A DNA stretch of 64,000 bases from Perognathus longimembris pacificus (Eukaryota; Chordata; Mammalia; Rodentia; Heteromyidae). The position numbers were made by a program, and so were the translations under genes. Where the stretch lies: contig NC_063161.1 in NCBI RefSeq assembly GCF_023159225.1, forward strand, positions 121,682,958 through 121,746,957, given 5' to 3'. The notes under the pieces are model-generated. The model ran no database searches, was not told the DNA's origin, and worked only from the letters and a program-made list of their open reading frames with translations. Below are positions 43,394 through 54,991 of this stretch, piece by piece (positions within the stretch are counted from its first letter, which is position 1; the number at the start of each line of letters is the position of its first letter).

Positions 43394-46300
43394 CGTAAAG
43401 AGGTCAGGTAATACATATTTTAGGCTTTGATGGTCATTATGTTTCTACCCCAAACAATCAATTCTCCCTTTGTAGCTAAAAGTAGAAATACACAGAAGTT
43501 AAACAAATGTGTCCCAAGAAAATTTTGTTTTAAAAACAGACCTTGAGCTCTATTTGCCTCACAAGCTATACATTTCCAACCCTGTTCTAAATAACTATCA
43601 ATATTTCCCAAGAAACTAGAAAAAACTGCTTTTTCCATAAACATGTTCCTGTGATCTGTGTATTTTGTCTCCTGCAAATTTCATGTGTTTGGAGCTCAAT
43701 CCCAAATGTAATAATACTATCCTAAGGTGTTTGAGTCGTGAGCATTCTGTACCCAAGTATAGATTCTCTTAATAAAAAGAGTATGTAGGCCAGATCTGTA
43801 TTTGTTGTCATTTATTCTTCTGAATTCTACCATGGGAAGATGGAACAAGAGGGTCCTCATCAGGTCCTTGCTCCTTGATTTTGTAGACTCTGGAAGCAAG
43901 AGAAACAAATTTCTGTTCTCTAGCCTGTGATGTTCTGTTCCAAGACACAAATTTAATAACACACACTCTCTTTCTGCCTCTCAATCTCTCCCCTCTATCT
44001 CTCTTTCCCTCTCTCTCACACACCCATACTCTTTCTCACACACACACTTTCACACACACAGTATAATGTGAAAAATGTGGAAATCAAGTAGCTGTGACAT
44101 ATTTATTTTCCTCAGTCTGACATTGTGTTTGTGTTCCTATCCATTCCAAAAGAGTTCATGAGTGATTTGAACCACCCTCAGGCCAAATTTTCATAATTGG
44201 TCGGCCTTGAAAATTCCTTGTGAGTCTTTGAATAAAAAGAAGGAAATTTCCTTTTTGGGAATTACTTCTGATGGATTGTATTTTCTTCTCTGCATACTCC
44301 AAAAGAAAATGTGAGCAGCAGTTCAAAGACTATCTCAATTATATTGTGCTTAGAGCATCTGCAGGGTGGGTCCTGGAGGCTTGGGCCAGGGAAATCACAG
44401 CTGTGAAGCTCATCTCCTGCTCCTCGCACAGATGTCAAAGCAGATGGAAGGGCAGGGATCATCTGCAGAAAGACGGCGGATGTGCAATGTGGAGAGTGAA
44501 AAGCAGAGTGGATGGTGCTGGGATGGCTAGATTGATAGGTTCCACACTCCCAGGAGCAGCAGAGGTGACAAAATCCCCAGTCTGAGCTACAGACAGGAAG
44601 ATGTGATGGATGGTGTGCGGGTAGTAGTCTTCCATCCCTTTACAGCTGTGATCTTCTATTCTGACTGTTACCCATTTGGTGCCCTTGCCTGCAAATTGTT
44701 CTGATGCTGTTTGTGTTTCAAATGCTTAGGGAAACATTTCTATTCAGGTCACATGCTAAAATGAAAGTCAATCCTGGAGAGTAAGATGGAAAGAGTAAAT
44801 TTAGTGCTGGTAATATGCAAAAGAAAATATGAAACGCGATCGCTCTGTAGAATATTAATGGTTTACATGTTGCTGTGCTAAATTTACTGCAGGATTATGT
44901 GTCAAAACATCAGCTGTGTAAGTGGGCCATGGGTGGTAAAAGGACAGCAAGATGATATGCTGGATGGGCCACTGCTATCTGTGTCCTTTGGACAGTAGTT
45001 TGGAAATGCTTTAGACACTAATTAATTCTGCCCCACAGTGAGGGGTGGGAACCAGTAACCCAGTGGGAGGCTGAGCTAGAGAACTGTGTCTGAGGTCAAA
45101 GGACCAGGAAAACACTTCAGGATCTGTCTAACTTGACCCTGTGGAAAAAGCTTTTTAATCTTACTTAATGTTACAAAGTCTTTGGCCTCATGCAAAACAT
45201 CTCATCTTCTGCAATTTTCAGCTGTTCTTATCATTTGAATAAAGTAATAGGATGAATCAAGCAGTTTAAAAGACCGGTAGAATTTCACTCTTTTACAGTG
45301 CTGATTATAGACTAAGAATATCAATTTGCAGGCTCTTCTAATCACCAAATCTTATTCTTGAATACAATTTAGGTTTCCCTATTGTATTTCTTATAGCTCC
45401 CATTGTAGGCTTCATTGAATTTTTCCTCTCTCTTTGGGAATTTCAGTCAAGATTCCCAAAAGAAGTACTTGGAAAACTAGTTTTCTGTAGGGAAAAGTGT
45501 CATCCATAAACTAAACTGGCCACATTGCACTTATGACTGAGAAGTAACATGGCTGTTCATTGGGAATTTTAATTTGAACACAGGATGGCTTTTAATGGGA
45601 AAGCTTTTAGTTGATCATTTTGCTAAGTTTAAAATATATTTCTGATATAATTGACAACACTTACATGCACTTTTAAAATACTAATAAGACCAATAGAAAT
45701 ATCTTTTGGTCACTTTGTCCAGGTGTTTTGCTAAGACTGCTCTATAAATTATGTGGTTTATTCCCTCTTGACTATTACTTGCAGAGAAAATGTAATGAAA
45801 CTTATGAAAATGCTATGCATGAAACTAGAGTACAATATCATAATATATTGTATGGTGCTGTTGACATAAAGCTAGTTCAGGTATAGTTGGTATATAATTA
45901 TAGTAATAATTTATGTATGAAAAAGTGGAATTATTAATGCCTAACATGTTATTTATGTCTTTTAGTTGATTACATAATCAGAGATGACAAAAAATAAACG
46001 AAGAAAGAATGCAAGGGGAGTGAAGAAACATTATAAGAGAGAATGGAAGATTTGATACTAATTTGGTAAGAGGATTTCAGAGTAATAAGTGATGCATATC
46101 TGTGGAGAATGCAGCAATTTATAGGTAACAATGTAACAAGGGGTCTTATATCTTTAATATGTACCATAAATTAACCTTACAAATAAATTTCCATTATATA
46201 TCCTTTGACATACTTAATGATGTCCTGCCTTAAGTAGTTAAAAATACTAGAAGTTTACTTACTTGGAATTTAAGAATACATGTGGAAAATTATGGTTTGA

Positions 46301-47263
46301 TCTGTCTTTTCCATAACACAAGTGAAAATTTAAGATATTTATAGTTTGAGGAGAGAATTTTTGGTGTAGTTATTTACATTGTACTATTTGGGCTGGAATT
46401 TGAATTAGTCATTTAAATATATTATAATGCAGTAATTATAATGCAGTAATAATAATAATTAATAGTAATATAAAACCACCATAAATTCAAATGAACTATC
46501 CTTTGGAACTACTTTGGCCTTCTTTAAAATATATTTTTATTTTTCTGAGATTTCAAGAACAGTGAAGTTTATTTTGTCAATGCAATTGTAGCTAAGAATT
46601 TTAAGAACTAGAAAACTGTTTGTGATATAATACTGAACAAATAGAATCAGCATATGACTATCACACAGTCCATAGTGCCACCTCCAATGAATATCTTTTT
46701 CCTTTTCCATAACCCTTTTTGTTCTTTGAGCATCTGCCTAGGATCATTGATGGAAATGTGATCTAGATTAATCAATCCTCGTCCCACTTCATCACAATTC
46801 TGTTACAAAAATGACATTTCTAGTTTTGGTATGGAGTAGCACATGTGTACAAAGATTAGAGTGTCTCCAATATAATGGAAGTCATGTTTCTAACATAAAG
46901 AAGGTCAACCAGGCATGAAGCTGGCATAGAAAACTGAAGCCTTGAGAATTCATAGATCCACAGCCCTGTTCAAACATGACTCAAGTGTCTTCTTTCCCTA
47001 AACTTTCAGTACTGCAGGAAATCAACTTTCTTTGAAGTAACAAATATGTGAAAGTAAAAAATAGAAGAAAATAAGAACATTTCTAAGTGTAGTCATTTCC
47101 ATCTTCAGCTTGTAATCTACACTGTCTGAGAGGCTATTTAATTTAGATAATAAAGACTAGGAAGATCAAAATTATCCATCCCAAGTTAACCTTAGCAATA
47201 GTGTTGCCAAAAAAAAATGGAAGAGAAGGGGAGTGCTTATAAGTCGTCTTTAAAGTAATATAT
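43394..47263. other. unannotated DNA with CT/CA-rich low complexity and a GC-richer island
   Basis: A CT- then CA-rich low-complexity tract is at about 43960-44060. A GC-richer, repeat-free stretch at about 44340-44620 contains a plausible acceptor CTCCTGCTCCTCGCACAG before an ATG at 44431, but the frame closes within about 30 codons and there is no good donor. No gene is called. The remainder (to 47.2 kb) is AT-rich without recognised repeats. Confidence 0.4.
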
Positions 47264-47358
47264 ATTTTTTTAAGTCCAAGATTGGAACTCAAACTTAGTA
47301 CCTGCTGTTATTGCTCATTGGCTAGTACTCTATCAATGGAGCCATGCCTCCAACTCCT
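47264..47358 (-). repeat. ID/Geo-like SINE relic, minus strand
   Basis: 'ccaagattggaactcaaacttagtacctgctgttattgctcattggctagtactctatcaatggagcca' is the complement of the Geo/ID pattern with B-box-like and A-box-like ends. Highly diverged. Confidence 0.55.
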
Positions 47359-47819
47359 GAAGTAATATTTTAAAAAGTCTTTTTTGCTTGAAAAAGAAAT
47401 CACGGTGAAGATTAGACCACAATTCAGTTTGGGTGTGAGAAGACAGTAAGGCATATATAATGTAATTTGAAATTGCTATAAGTTGGATTTCTGCTTTTGC
47501 CATGCTGGAATAATGGGTACTTCTCTAGTTCCCAGTTTATATAGTTTATATTAAACTATGGTATAAAACTAGATGAGTGATAGGAACCCATGGCTTCAGC
47601 AGTTTTACATGATTCAGCCAAGGACTATGACTTATTCCTAAGGAAAAGGTGATCCTCATGATTTCCCTGGATTAAGTCTGAATGTTCTTTTGAAATGACA
47701 ATTCAGGGAGATAGGGGCCAAAAAATTCACGGTGGCCTAGCTGAATTAATGAGCAGGTGACTGACTTGAAGTGTAGCTAATGAATTAGAATTCGCTTGAT
47801 GCCTTTTGGCATTGCTTTT
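47359..47819. other. unannotated gap
   Basis: No recognised feature. Confidence 0.5.
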
Positions 47820-47836
47820 AAGAATAAGAGTATTTA

Positions 47837-48414
47837 CACAATGGGATTCTATGCCTCTATCACAAAGAATGACATTGCCCCATTCATAAGGAAATGGAAG
47901 GACTTGGAAAAAATTATACTAAGTGAAGTGAGCCCGACCCAGAGAAACATAGACTATGGTTTCCCTCATTGGTACAAACTAGTACACATCCAGAATAGTC
48001 CTAGCAGAAGATCACAATAGCTCAATAGCTATGTACATATGAACACATCAGATGATGTTAAGTTAAATGAACTCCAAATTATGGAAATAAGTGGTTTACC
48101 ATTGTCATTATTTTCATTGTATCATGTGAAATTATACCATTTTTCTTTATCTTTCTTCCCCAGGGTTTTACCCCTGATATCACTGTTACTGATTTCGGTA
48201 CCCTGAGTATTGTTTATGTTTATTGGAACTAGGGAACGAAAGGGGATCATCAAAATGGAGAGACAAAGGGTATAAGGCAAAACCAATGCAACAGCAATAC
48301 TTACAAAACTATGCCATAATGTACAACTCATTGGGGGAAGCCAAATGGAAAGAGGGGAAGGAGGGACAAAAGTGAGGGAGGAGGTAACAAGTTGGATAAG
48401 AAATGTACTCACTG
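47837..48414 (+). pseudogene. 5'-truncated L1, plus strand (copy G), part 1
   Basis: Starts inside ORF2: MGFYASITKNDIAPFIRKWK then a LSEVSPTQRN block and a degraded end. The 3' UTR follows, with its purine-rich tract (48335-48385). The copy carries a nested SINE and resumes at 48647. The 17-bp duplication AAGAATAAGAGTATTTA (47820-47836) / AAGAATATGAGTATTTA (48725-48741) flanks the whole L1. Confidence 0.94.
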
Positions 48415-48629
48415 GGGGTTGGGAATATGGCCTAGTGGCAAAAGTGTTCACCTTATATACATGAAGGCCTGGGTTTGATTCCTCAGCACCACATACATAA
48501 AAAATGGCCAGAAGTGGCGCTGTAGCTCAAGTGGCAGAGTGTTGGCCTTGAGGAAAAAGAAGACAGGGACCGTGCTCAGGCCCTGAGTTCAAGGCCCAGG
48601 ACTGGCAAAAAAAAAAAAAAATACAAAAA
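48415..48629 (+). repeat. IDL-Geo SINE nested in L1 copy G
   Basis: Full dimer ending CCAGGACTGGC plus A15 and a short AT tail. Flanked by the perfect 17-bp duplication AAGAAATGTACTCACTG at 48398-48414 and 48630-48646. Its presence inside the L1 3' UTR shows it is younger than the L1. Confidence 0.96.
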
Positions 48630-48646
48630 AAGAAATGTACTCACTG

Positions 48647-48724
48647 CCTTATGTATGAAACTGTAACCTCTTTGTACATCACTTTGACAATAAATAAATT
48701 AATAAAAAAACTAGAAATAGAAAA
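48647..48724 (+). mobile_element. L1 3' terminus (copy G), part 2
   Basis: 'ccttatgtatgaaactgtaacctctttgtacatcactttgacaataaataa' and an A-rich tail complete the L1 3' UTR. Confidence 0.93.
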
Positions 48725-48741
48725 AAGAATATGAGTATTTA

Positions 48742-49519
48742 TTCTAATGAAAATTTAGTTTAAATCTACAGCTAGTCTCTGAAAACTTTTGTATTAGGAA
48801 TTCTTTTCTCTTTGGCTTCTGTGAATGCAATCTGTTTATAGTCCTGTCTACTCCAGAGATCATTTGCCTGCTTTCTTTGTTGTTGTTTGTTTTGTTTTGG
48901 CTTATTTTCTTAGCCCTGAAATGTTGGAAAACTTTGGTGCTCAGTCAGTGGCTCAGGGGTCTCCTCTGACTCAAACTGGATATGTTTCCTCTTTAAAGCC
49001 ACATCTATCTGGTTTTTATCCCAATAAATTCCATCAAACTTACTTCCTCGAATTCTTTGTTTCCAAAGGTCAGTAAATTTTTGAGGTCGCCTGTGATTTT
49101 CACTGTCCTTCCTAGAACTTGGCTAGAAAACTGAAGGCCCCTATTCCATTCTTTGAGAGTCACTGTTGGGTACTGCTCAATACAAATTCTGAAAACCACT
49201 ATTTCATTTTCTTTGCCTTTGTTGTTAGATAGAATAAGATAGGAGGAAAAATCTGATGACTTCTTCAACTAGAAAAGAGTTAAATTGCAAGTGGGCTAAT
49301 ACATTTCCATAACTGTTGAACAGTAACAATGATATCTGTTCTTTCCACTTTTTTTTTAGTATTTTACTAGAAGTGCTATAGAAATCAACATAACAAGACA
49401 AAATAATAGACAAAATAAAAGACTAGAAGTTAAACTTTAAAAATATGATACAATAGTGTGCATAAAAATCCTAAGCATCCTACTAAAACTGAAACCAATA
49501 CATTACTTTTATTTATTTT
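48742..49519. other. unannotated DNA
   Basis: No gene or recognised repeat. Frames on both strands are short. Confidence 0.5.
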
Positions 49520-50302
49520 TATTTTTAATAGTTCTTTTTATTGTCAAACTGATGTACAGAGGAGTTACAGTTTCATACGTTAGGCATGGAAACATTTCTT
49601 GTACAGTTTGTTACCTCCTCCCTCATTTTCCCCTTCCCCCTACCTCTTTCTATTTCTCCCATAAGTTGTTCAGATTTACACCAAACAGTTTTGCAAGTAT
49701 TGCTTCTGTAGTCGTTTGTCTTTTTATCCTTTGTCTCTCTATTTTGGTATTCCCTTTTAGTTTCCTAGTTCTAATACCAGTATACATGATTTCCAATGTA
49801 CTCAGATAAGATAGTGATAGTGCAGGTACAACCACAGGAAGGGGATGCAAGAGGATCGTCTACTGAGGGGCATCTGGGTTGGTTCCAGATTCTCGCTATG
49901 ACAAATTGTGCTGCGATGAACATTGTTGTACTGGTGGCTTTAGCGTGTTGTTGTTTGTGGTCTTTTGGGTAGATGCCCAAAAGTGGGGCTGCGGGGTCAT
50001 AGGGGAGCTCTATGTTTAGCCTTCTGAGGAATCTCCAAACCACTTTCCCGAGTGGCTGAACCAGTTTACATTCCCACCAACAATAAAGTAGGGTTCCTTT
50101 TTGGCCACATCCCCTCCAACATTTGTTATTGTTAGATTTCTTGATATAGGACATTCTTACTGGGGTGAGATGAAATCTTAATGTTGTTTTGATTTGCATT
50201 TCTTTTATGGCCAGTGATGTAGAGCACTTTTTCACATGTCTCTTGGCCATTCTCATTTCTTCATCATAGAAGTCTCTTTTTAAGTCTTTAGCCCACTACT
50301 TT
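49520..50302 (-). pseudogene. L1 ORF2 C-terminus and partial 3' UTR, minus strand (copy H)
   Basis: Minus-strand reading: [12 protein letters not shown] start at the right end, a 161-codon frame (49771-50256) with [38 protein letters not shown] and [17 protein letters not shown], then [13 protein letters not shown]. At about 49858 the sequence jumps from ORF2 straight into the 3' UTR ('gcaagaggatc' | 'gtctactgagg' on plus), an internal deletion of several hundred bases relative to copy C. The 3' end lies at the T-rich run near 49520-49545. Confidence 0.9.
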
Positions 50303-50422
50303 TAAATTTTGTAAAATACAATTATCAGACATAAAAAAGCAATATTGTATTTCCATGTACTAATTATAAACATGAAAAAATAAGTGATCCACACTCTTAT
50401 AGTAATATCAAGAATACGAAAT

Positions 50423-50622
50423 TTTTTTTTTTTTCGAGTCCTGGACCTTGGACTCAGGGCCTGAGCACTGTCCCTGGCTTCTTTTTGCTCAAGGCTAGCA
50501 CTCGGTGACTTGAGCCACAGTGCCACTTCTGGCTTTTTCTGTATATGTGGTGCTGAGGAATCGAACCCTGGGCTTCGTGTATACAAGACGAGCACTTTAC
50601 CACTAGGCCATATTCCCAGCCC
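50423..50622 (-). repeat. IDL-Geo SINE, minus strand
   Basis: T run, the complement of Geo (CCTGGACCTTGGACTCAGGG start) and IDL halves, ending TATTCCCAGCC. The 13-bp duplication AAGAATACGAAAT (50410-50422) / AAGAATATGAAAT (50623-50635) has one mismatch. Confidence 0.95.
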
Positions 50623-50635
50623 AAGAATATGAAAT

Positions 50636-51047
50636 ATTTTGAACCAATTTTGGCAAATACATATAAACTTGTATACAGAATTTCTAAACTGCTAAAGTTT
50701 CAAAACCCCAAAATGTTGAGCAATAGTATATTCTTAATTCTGAAAGTTCAATAATGTTATTATTACAGTTTTTTAATTCGATTTATACACAACATAATAG
50801 CCATCAAATTTCAAATAAATTAGGGTAGACATTTATTTAGGCCTTCTGGAGAGCCAGAACCTAGTGTGAGCTTACAAGAGATCCTAGGAATTTGCTAACT
50901 TTTGGAAACAAAGTGGAATTCGGGAAAACTAAGGCTCATGGAATTTATTGGGACGAAAACCACAGAGATGTGACTGCAATTAGCTGTCATTCAAAAAGTT
51001 CATTTTTTCCTACGGTACTGTGGGTCTAGAGTAAGAATAAGCTTAAT
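50636..51047. other. unannotated gap
   Basis: No recognised feature. Confidence 0.5.
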
Positions 51048-51061
51048 TCAACCAAGCATTT

Positions 51062-51270
51062 TGTTTTGTTTTGTTTTTTTGCCAGTCCTAGGGCTTGAAC
51101 TCAGGGCCCGAGCACTGTCTCTGGCTTCTTTTTGCTCAAGGCTAGCACTCTACCACTTGAGCCACAGTGCCACTTCTGGCTTTTTCTATATATGTGGTGC
51201 TGAGGAATTGAACCCAGGGCTTCATGTATGCGAGGCGAGCACTTTACCACTAGGCCATATTCCCAACCCC
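51062..51270 (-). repeat. IDL-Geo SINE, minus strand
   Basis: T/G-rich tail complement (tgttttgttttgttttttt), then complement of Geo and IDL halves to TATTCCCAACCCC. Imperfect 14-bp duplication TCAACCAAGCATTT (51048-51061) / TCAATCAAACATTT (51271-51284). Confidence 0.94.
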
Positions 51271-51284
51271 TCAATCAAACATTT

Positions 51285-51983
51285 ATTTGGATCTATGCTT
51301 CTCTTGGTTTCAGTCTCATTCTATATGTCAATCCAAAACATGCACAATAGCATTTAGAGAAACATCCATTGTCCAGGAACCAATAATATAAATTCATAAT
51401 ATCTAGTGTGTTGCAAACGTCTAGACATATTAAGACAAAATTTCACTCACCAGGTTATACACATCTTAAATCATCACCTTTCTTAGGAGAAAGATAAGTC
51501 CAAACAAAGTTTCTATCTATGTATTTAAACTCAAAATAAGTAAAGCCCCAGTGTATTTAAATATTTAAAATGAGCTATTACTAAAACAATCAAAGGGTAA
51601 ATATGAGCAAGCAGATGACTACATCATAAATGATACTTTTTGTGCTTCAAAGTACAGTATATGCTGTTAAAGTATTTCAATATTATAAGAATTAAAAACA
51701 TAAAAGAAAAAAAAGCATGGGAAGGGAATACCAGAGAAATAAAAGTAAAATAAATACAGTCACAAATATTGGGTTCTGTGACAAATGAAATATCAAAATT
51801 AAATGCTTTACTGACACATCTCTTGGGACTATTAGTAGTATTCATGATGCATGGAAAAGAAACTCAAAACCTTAAAATTTTCACTACTATTGCAAAAACC
51901 AAACAGATAGAAGTAAATCTACTAAACAGAAAATAAAGAGAATAAAAAGACCTGAAAAAAATGTGGCACTCCCAAACATCAAT
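51285..51983. other. unannotated AT-rich gap
   Basis: No recognised gene or repeat. Confidence 0.5.
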
Positions 51984-51999
51984 AAACTAAAACTTTTTT

Positions 52000-52197
52000 T
52001 TTTTTTGCCAGTCCTGGGCCTTGGACTCAGGGCCTGAGCACTGTCCCTGGCTTCTTCCCGCTCAAGGCTAGCACTCTGCCGCTTGAGCCACAGCGCCGCT
52101 TCTGGCCGTTTTCTGTATATGTGGTGCTGGGGAATCGAACCTAGGGCCTCGTGTATCCGAGGCAGGCACTCTTGCCACTAGGCTATATCCCCAGCCC
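52000..52197 (-). repeat. IDL-Geo SINE, young CpG-rich subtype, minus strand
   Basis: Reverse complement of nearly the same sequence as the copy at 42682, with the same diagnostic words (complements of GAGCGGGAAGAAGCC, GCGGCGCTGTGG, CCTCGGATACACGAGG). The 16-bp perfect duplication AAACTAAAACTTTTTT lies at 51984-51999 and 52198-52213. Confidence 0.96.
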
Positions 52198-52213
52198 AAA
52201 CTAAAACTTTTTT

Positions 52214-53554
52214 AGCCCAGTTTCTGATGCCCAGTTGATAATGATTCTGTGATTCCTTTTAATAAAAATGGCATTTATATTTCCTGGTTATCAATAAAAA
52301 CATTGGAAACATGTGAATAAATGAGTAATGAAAGTGTTCTGGAATAAATTAGGACAACATAATCTAGGTTATGTGAATGCTTTTGCATTTATGTGGATCC
52401 AGTTTGTAAGTGGCCAGTGGGAGCAAAGCCCACATGCCTAAAAAACAACAGATAGGTAATTCTGTGAGCATAGTAGGTATTGAAAGTGTAGACTGTATTG
52501 TCCAATTTAAAAACAAAAGCAACTAGCTAATTTATGAATTTGTTATTCATAGAAATTGGGGGGCAAAAGAGGCCTATGAGTTTCTATTGAGCTTCGTATT
52601 GGAAATGTACTGGATGCCTGTATTCTGTGATCTACTATTGTATTTCAGGATGTGCTTTAGAAGACCTCGTTTGACATTAACCAAGATAGAATGTTAATTT
52701 TAAAAAGACACGATAACATTGTTGTATGAAAAATAAAAGAGCAGAAAGGCGATCTCAATAGTCCAATAGATTTTATTCAGTAGGAAAACCTAGGAAGGAC
52801 AACCGAGTCTCCTCCCAAGAAGAAATAGCAGCTGTCCCCTCAACCTTTATAATGAATGTCCCTTTAAATATTAAGCAGAAAAAGTGAAGTCAGGCATGCT
52901 GAGCTGGAAGTGGGAGAAGGTGAATGCTTTTAGTTTGTTATTTTCCATCAGTTATGAGTAAAAGAATAAAGTCTCATAAACTTTCTACAAATAGTAGAGA
53001 TCATAGACCAACAATCTACTCTATGTCATTGGGTACATTCTCAAGTCAAGTGTATCGATTTATATAACCCCAGTAAATTCCATTTATATTTCAAAAGCCT
53101 ATGACTCACACTGAAATTTAGTCTTGGTGCCAGGTGGTCAGGTCACAAACAAAAACATATATTTCTGTTGACAGATAAACAAGTTTAGGAGAAATTTGCT
53201 GTGCTTATCATAGAAAGAAATTCATGCAAGATGGATATTAACATGAATATATTGAAAAACCCAAGGTGACTGTGAACATGGATTAAATTTTGGCTCCAAG
53301 TGAGGCAGAATGAATGTACCTATCTGTTAGAAATTATCCTTTCCTTTATCTCTTTAGTATTTTGTCTTGCATGTTTTGTTTTACAGTTTTTTTACATCTG
53401 AGATTTGCTGTCTTCATTAATATTCTACTTCAGTTTATGTCTTTGCTTATCCATCTCTTTCATTGGAAATGAGCTTAAAGGCAGAAAACAACCTCAATCG
53501 TATTATAATTCAAGAAAAAAGTATGATCAAGTATCAGTTGAGAAGTTGGCTCCT
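52214..53554. other. unannotated DNA
   Basis: No gene. A stretch at about 52730-52910 ('agattttattcagtagg...gactcctcccaagaagaaa') has an LTR-like feel but I cannot assign it. Confidence 0.4.
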
Positions 53555-53740
53555 GAAGAGAAACAGATTTGTGTTCAAAATCCTGTCTCTGTCAGTTGCT
53601 AGCTATGTTACTGTACATGTTTCTTAGCCTGTGTAAACTATTAATCCCTGTATTTATGATGATGCATGTAAATTTTTTATACCTGGAAGATAATTGGTAT
53701 TTGCACAAAATCTTACAGAGTAAATGCATCTGAAATGTTT
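53555..53740 (+). repeat. MIR SINE relic
   Basis: 'gtgttcaaaatcctgtctctgtcagttgctagctatgttactgtacatgtttcttagcctgtgtaaac' and then 'atgatgcatgtaaa' follow the MIR order (tctgccacttactagctgtgtgacc, ttacttaacctctctgtg, and the later 'atgcatgtaaagc'). Confidence 0.68.
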
Positions 53741-54913
53741 ATTTGTAATTTATTAGATGAAACATTCTGTGGAAGTGAGAAATCTTTTGCCATTTAACTA
53801 GAAATGTTATTTAAAAATTAACTTTACAGCTCAGAGACTTAGACTGAATATCAACAGATTTCACATGATCTTTACTGCTAAGCCACTGACCTCCATATGC
53901 TTGATTATTACTAGGTTCTCTTTTCCTGCTAAGTTATTTCACACTGTGATGAAGCTGTGGGCAAGAGACGAATGCCTAATTTCAAGGAATTTAAGATAAG
54001 AAAAGGGAGCACTATGTTCACATCTTGGACTAGTGATCAGTGTTATTTACATGTCGGTCCCAATGCACAGAAGATTTTCTAATCTGGTAGATCTCCCATC
54101 CCAATTTGTACATTAAACACGGTCAACATGCATGGCATTGCAGGGCTAACCACATTTTACAGCAGTTTGAAGAAAGGTAGAACAGGGAAGAATATTTTTT
54201 TTTATTTTCTTTAGAAATTTTCCATTTGGGAATCCCTAGCAAAGAAAAATAGCCTAGATCTGTAATTAATAAGACAATTGATTAACACAAATAGTTTGAT
54301 TTTTATCCCAGTTTCCTTTTGTGGCTCCCAGTTTGTTCATTCAGGACTTTTTGATCCTAACTAGTTGCTGGATGGGACGGAAAATCACATACATCTAAGA
54401 TTTCTAAATGCAAACCATGAGTACACACTCTAAACAGGGACACACAAAATTCTGAATGCAGGAGTCAGACCAGACAAGGAAACTGAGTTAAGGCTGCTAG
54501 ATCCTTAAAAATAGCATATTTAAGTAGATTTTAATTTCAGTTCCAGTCTAACTGATATTCCAAAGATTTAAAGTGCTCGCTCACAAAACAGAGACTGAAT
54601 GACTTAAGTTTATGAAACTTTGATAAATATAACTTAAAACTCAGTTTGCTGTTTGGTCAGTGTGTTTTTAGTTTCAAATGAAAGATTATTAAGAACATAT
54701 CATTAGATTAAGTAAATTGCAAATCAGTCTATGGGTTATTGTTAGTTGTTCATGGGGCTATTTTAGTTATGCCTCAGAATTATTGAGGTGGTTAAATGAG
54801 ATGACTTATGATACCTAGCGTAGTTTATCTATGATTTACCCATGCAATTGTTCCACACAATAATTGCACCCGGTAAATTCTAGAAATTAAATGACAATAG
54901 AGGGAAAGTTTTG
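53741..54913. other. unannotated DNA, MIR-like trace
   Basis: About 54775-54830 ('attattgaggtggttaaatgagatgactta') could be a MIR fragment. No gene. Confidence 0.42.
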
Positions 54914-54991
54914 GAGGTATTAATGTGTAAATTCAAGGCTTTGTGCCTGCTTGGGCATGGGTTCTTCCACTGAGCCACATTTTTAGTCCAA
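54914..54991 (-). repeat. ID-like SINE relic, minus strand
   Basis: 'aattcaaggctttgtgcctgcttgggcatgggttcttccactgagccacatttttagtcc' is a diverged complement of the ID pattern (ggctgggaatgtggctcagtgg...aagccc). Confidence 0.55.

Noticed and set aside
44820..44845. GCGATCGC-containing CpG-rich word in AT-rich DNA
   Set aside because: Single short occurrence with no neighbouring structure; compatible with chance.
49771..50256. 161-codon open frame as a host gene
   Set aside because: Same L1 ORF2 region as copy C, with a deletion into the 3' UTR.
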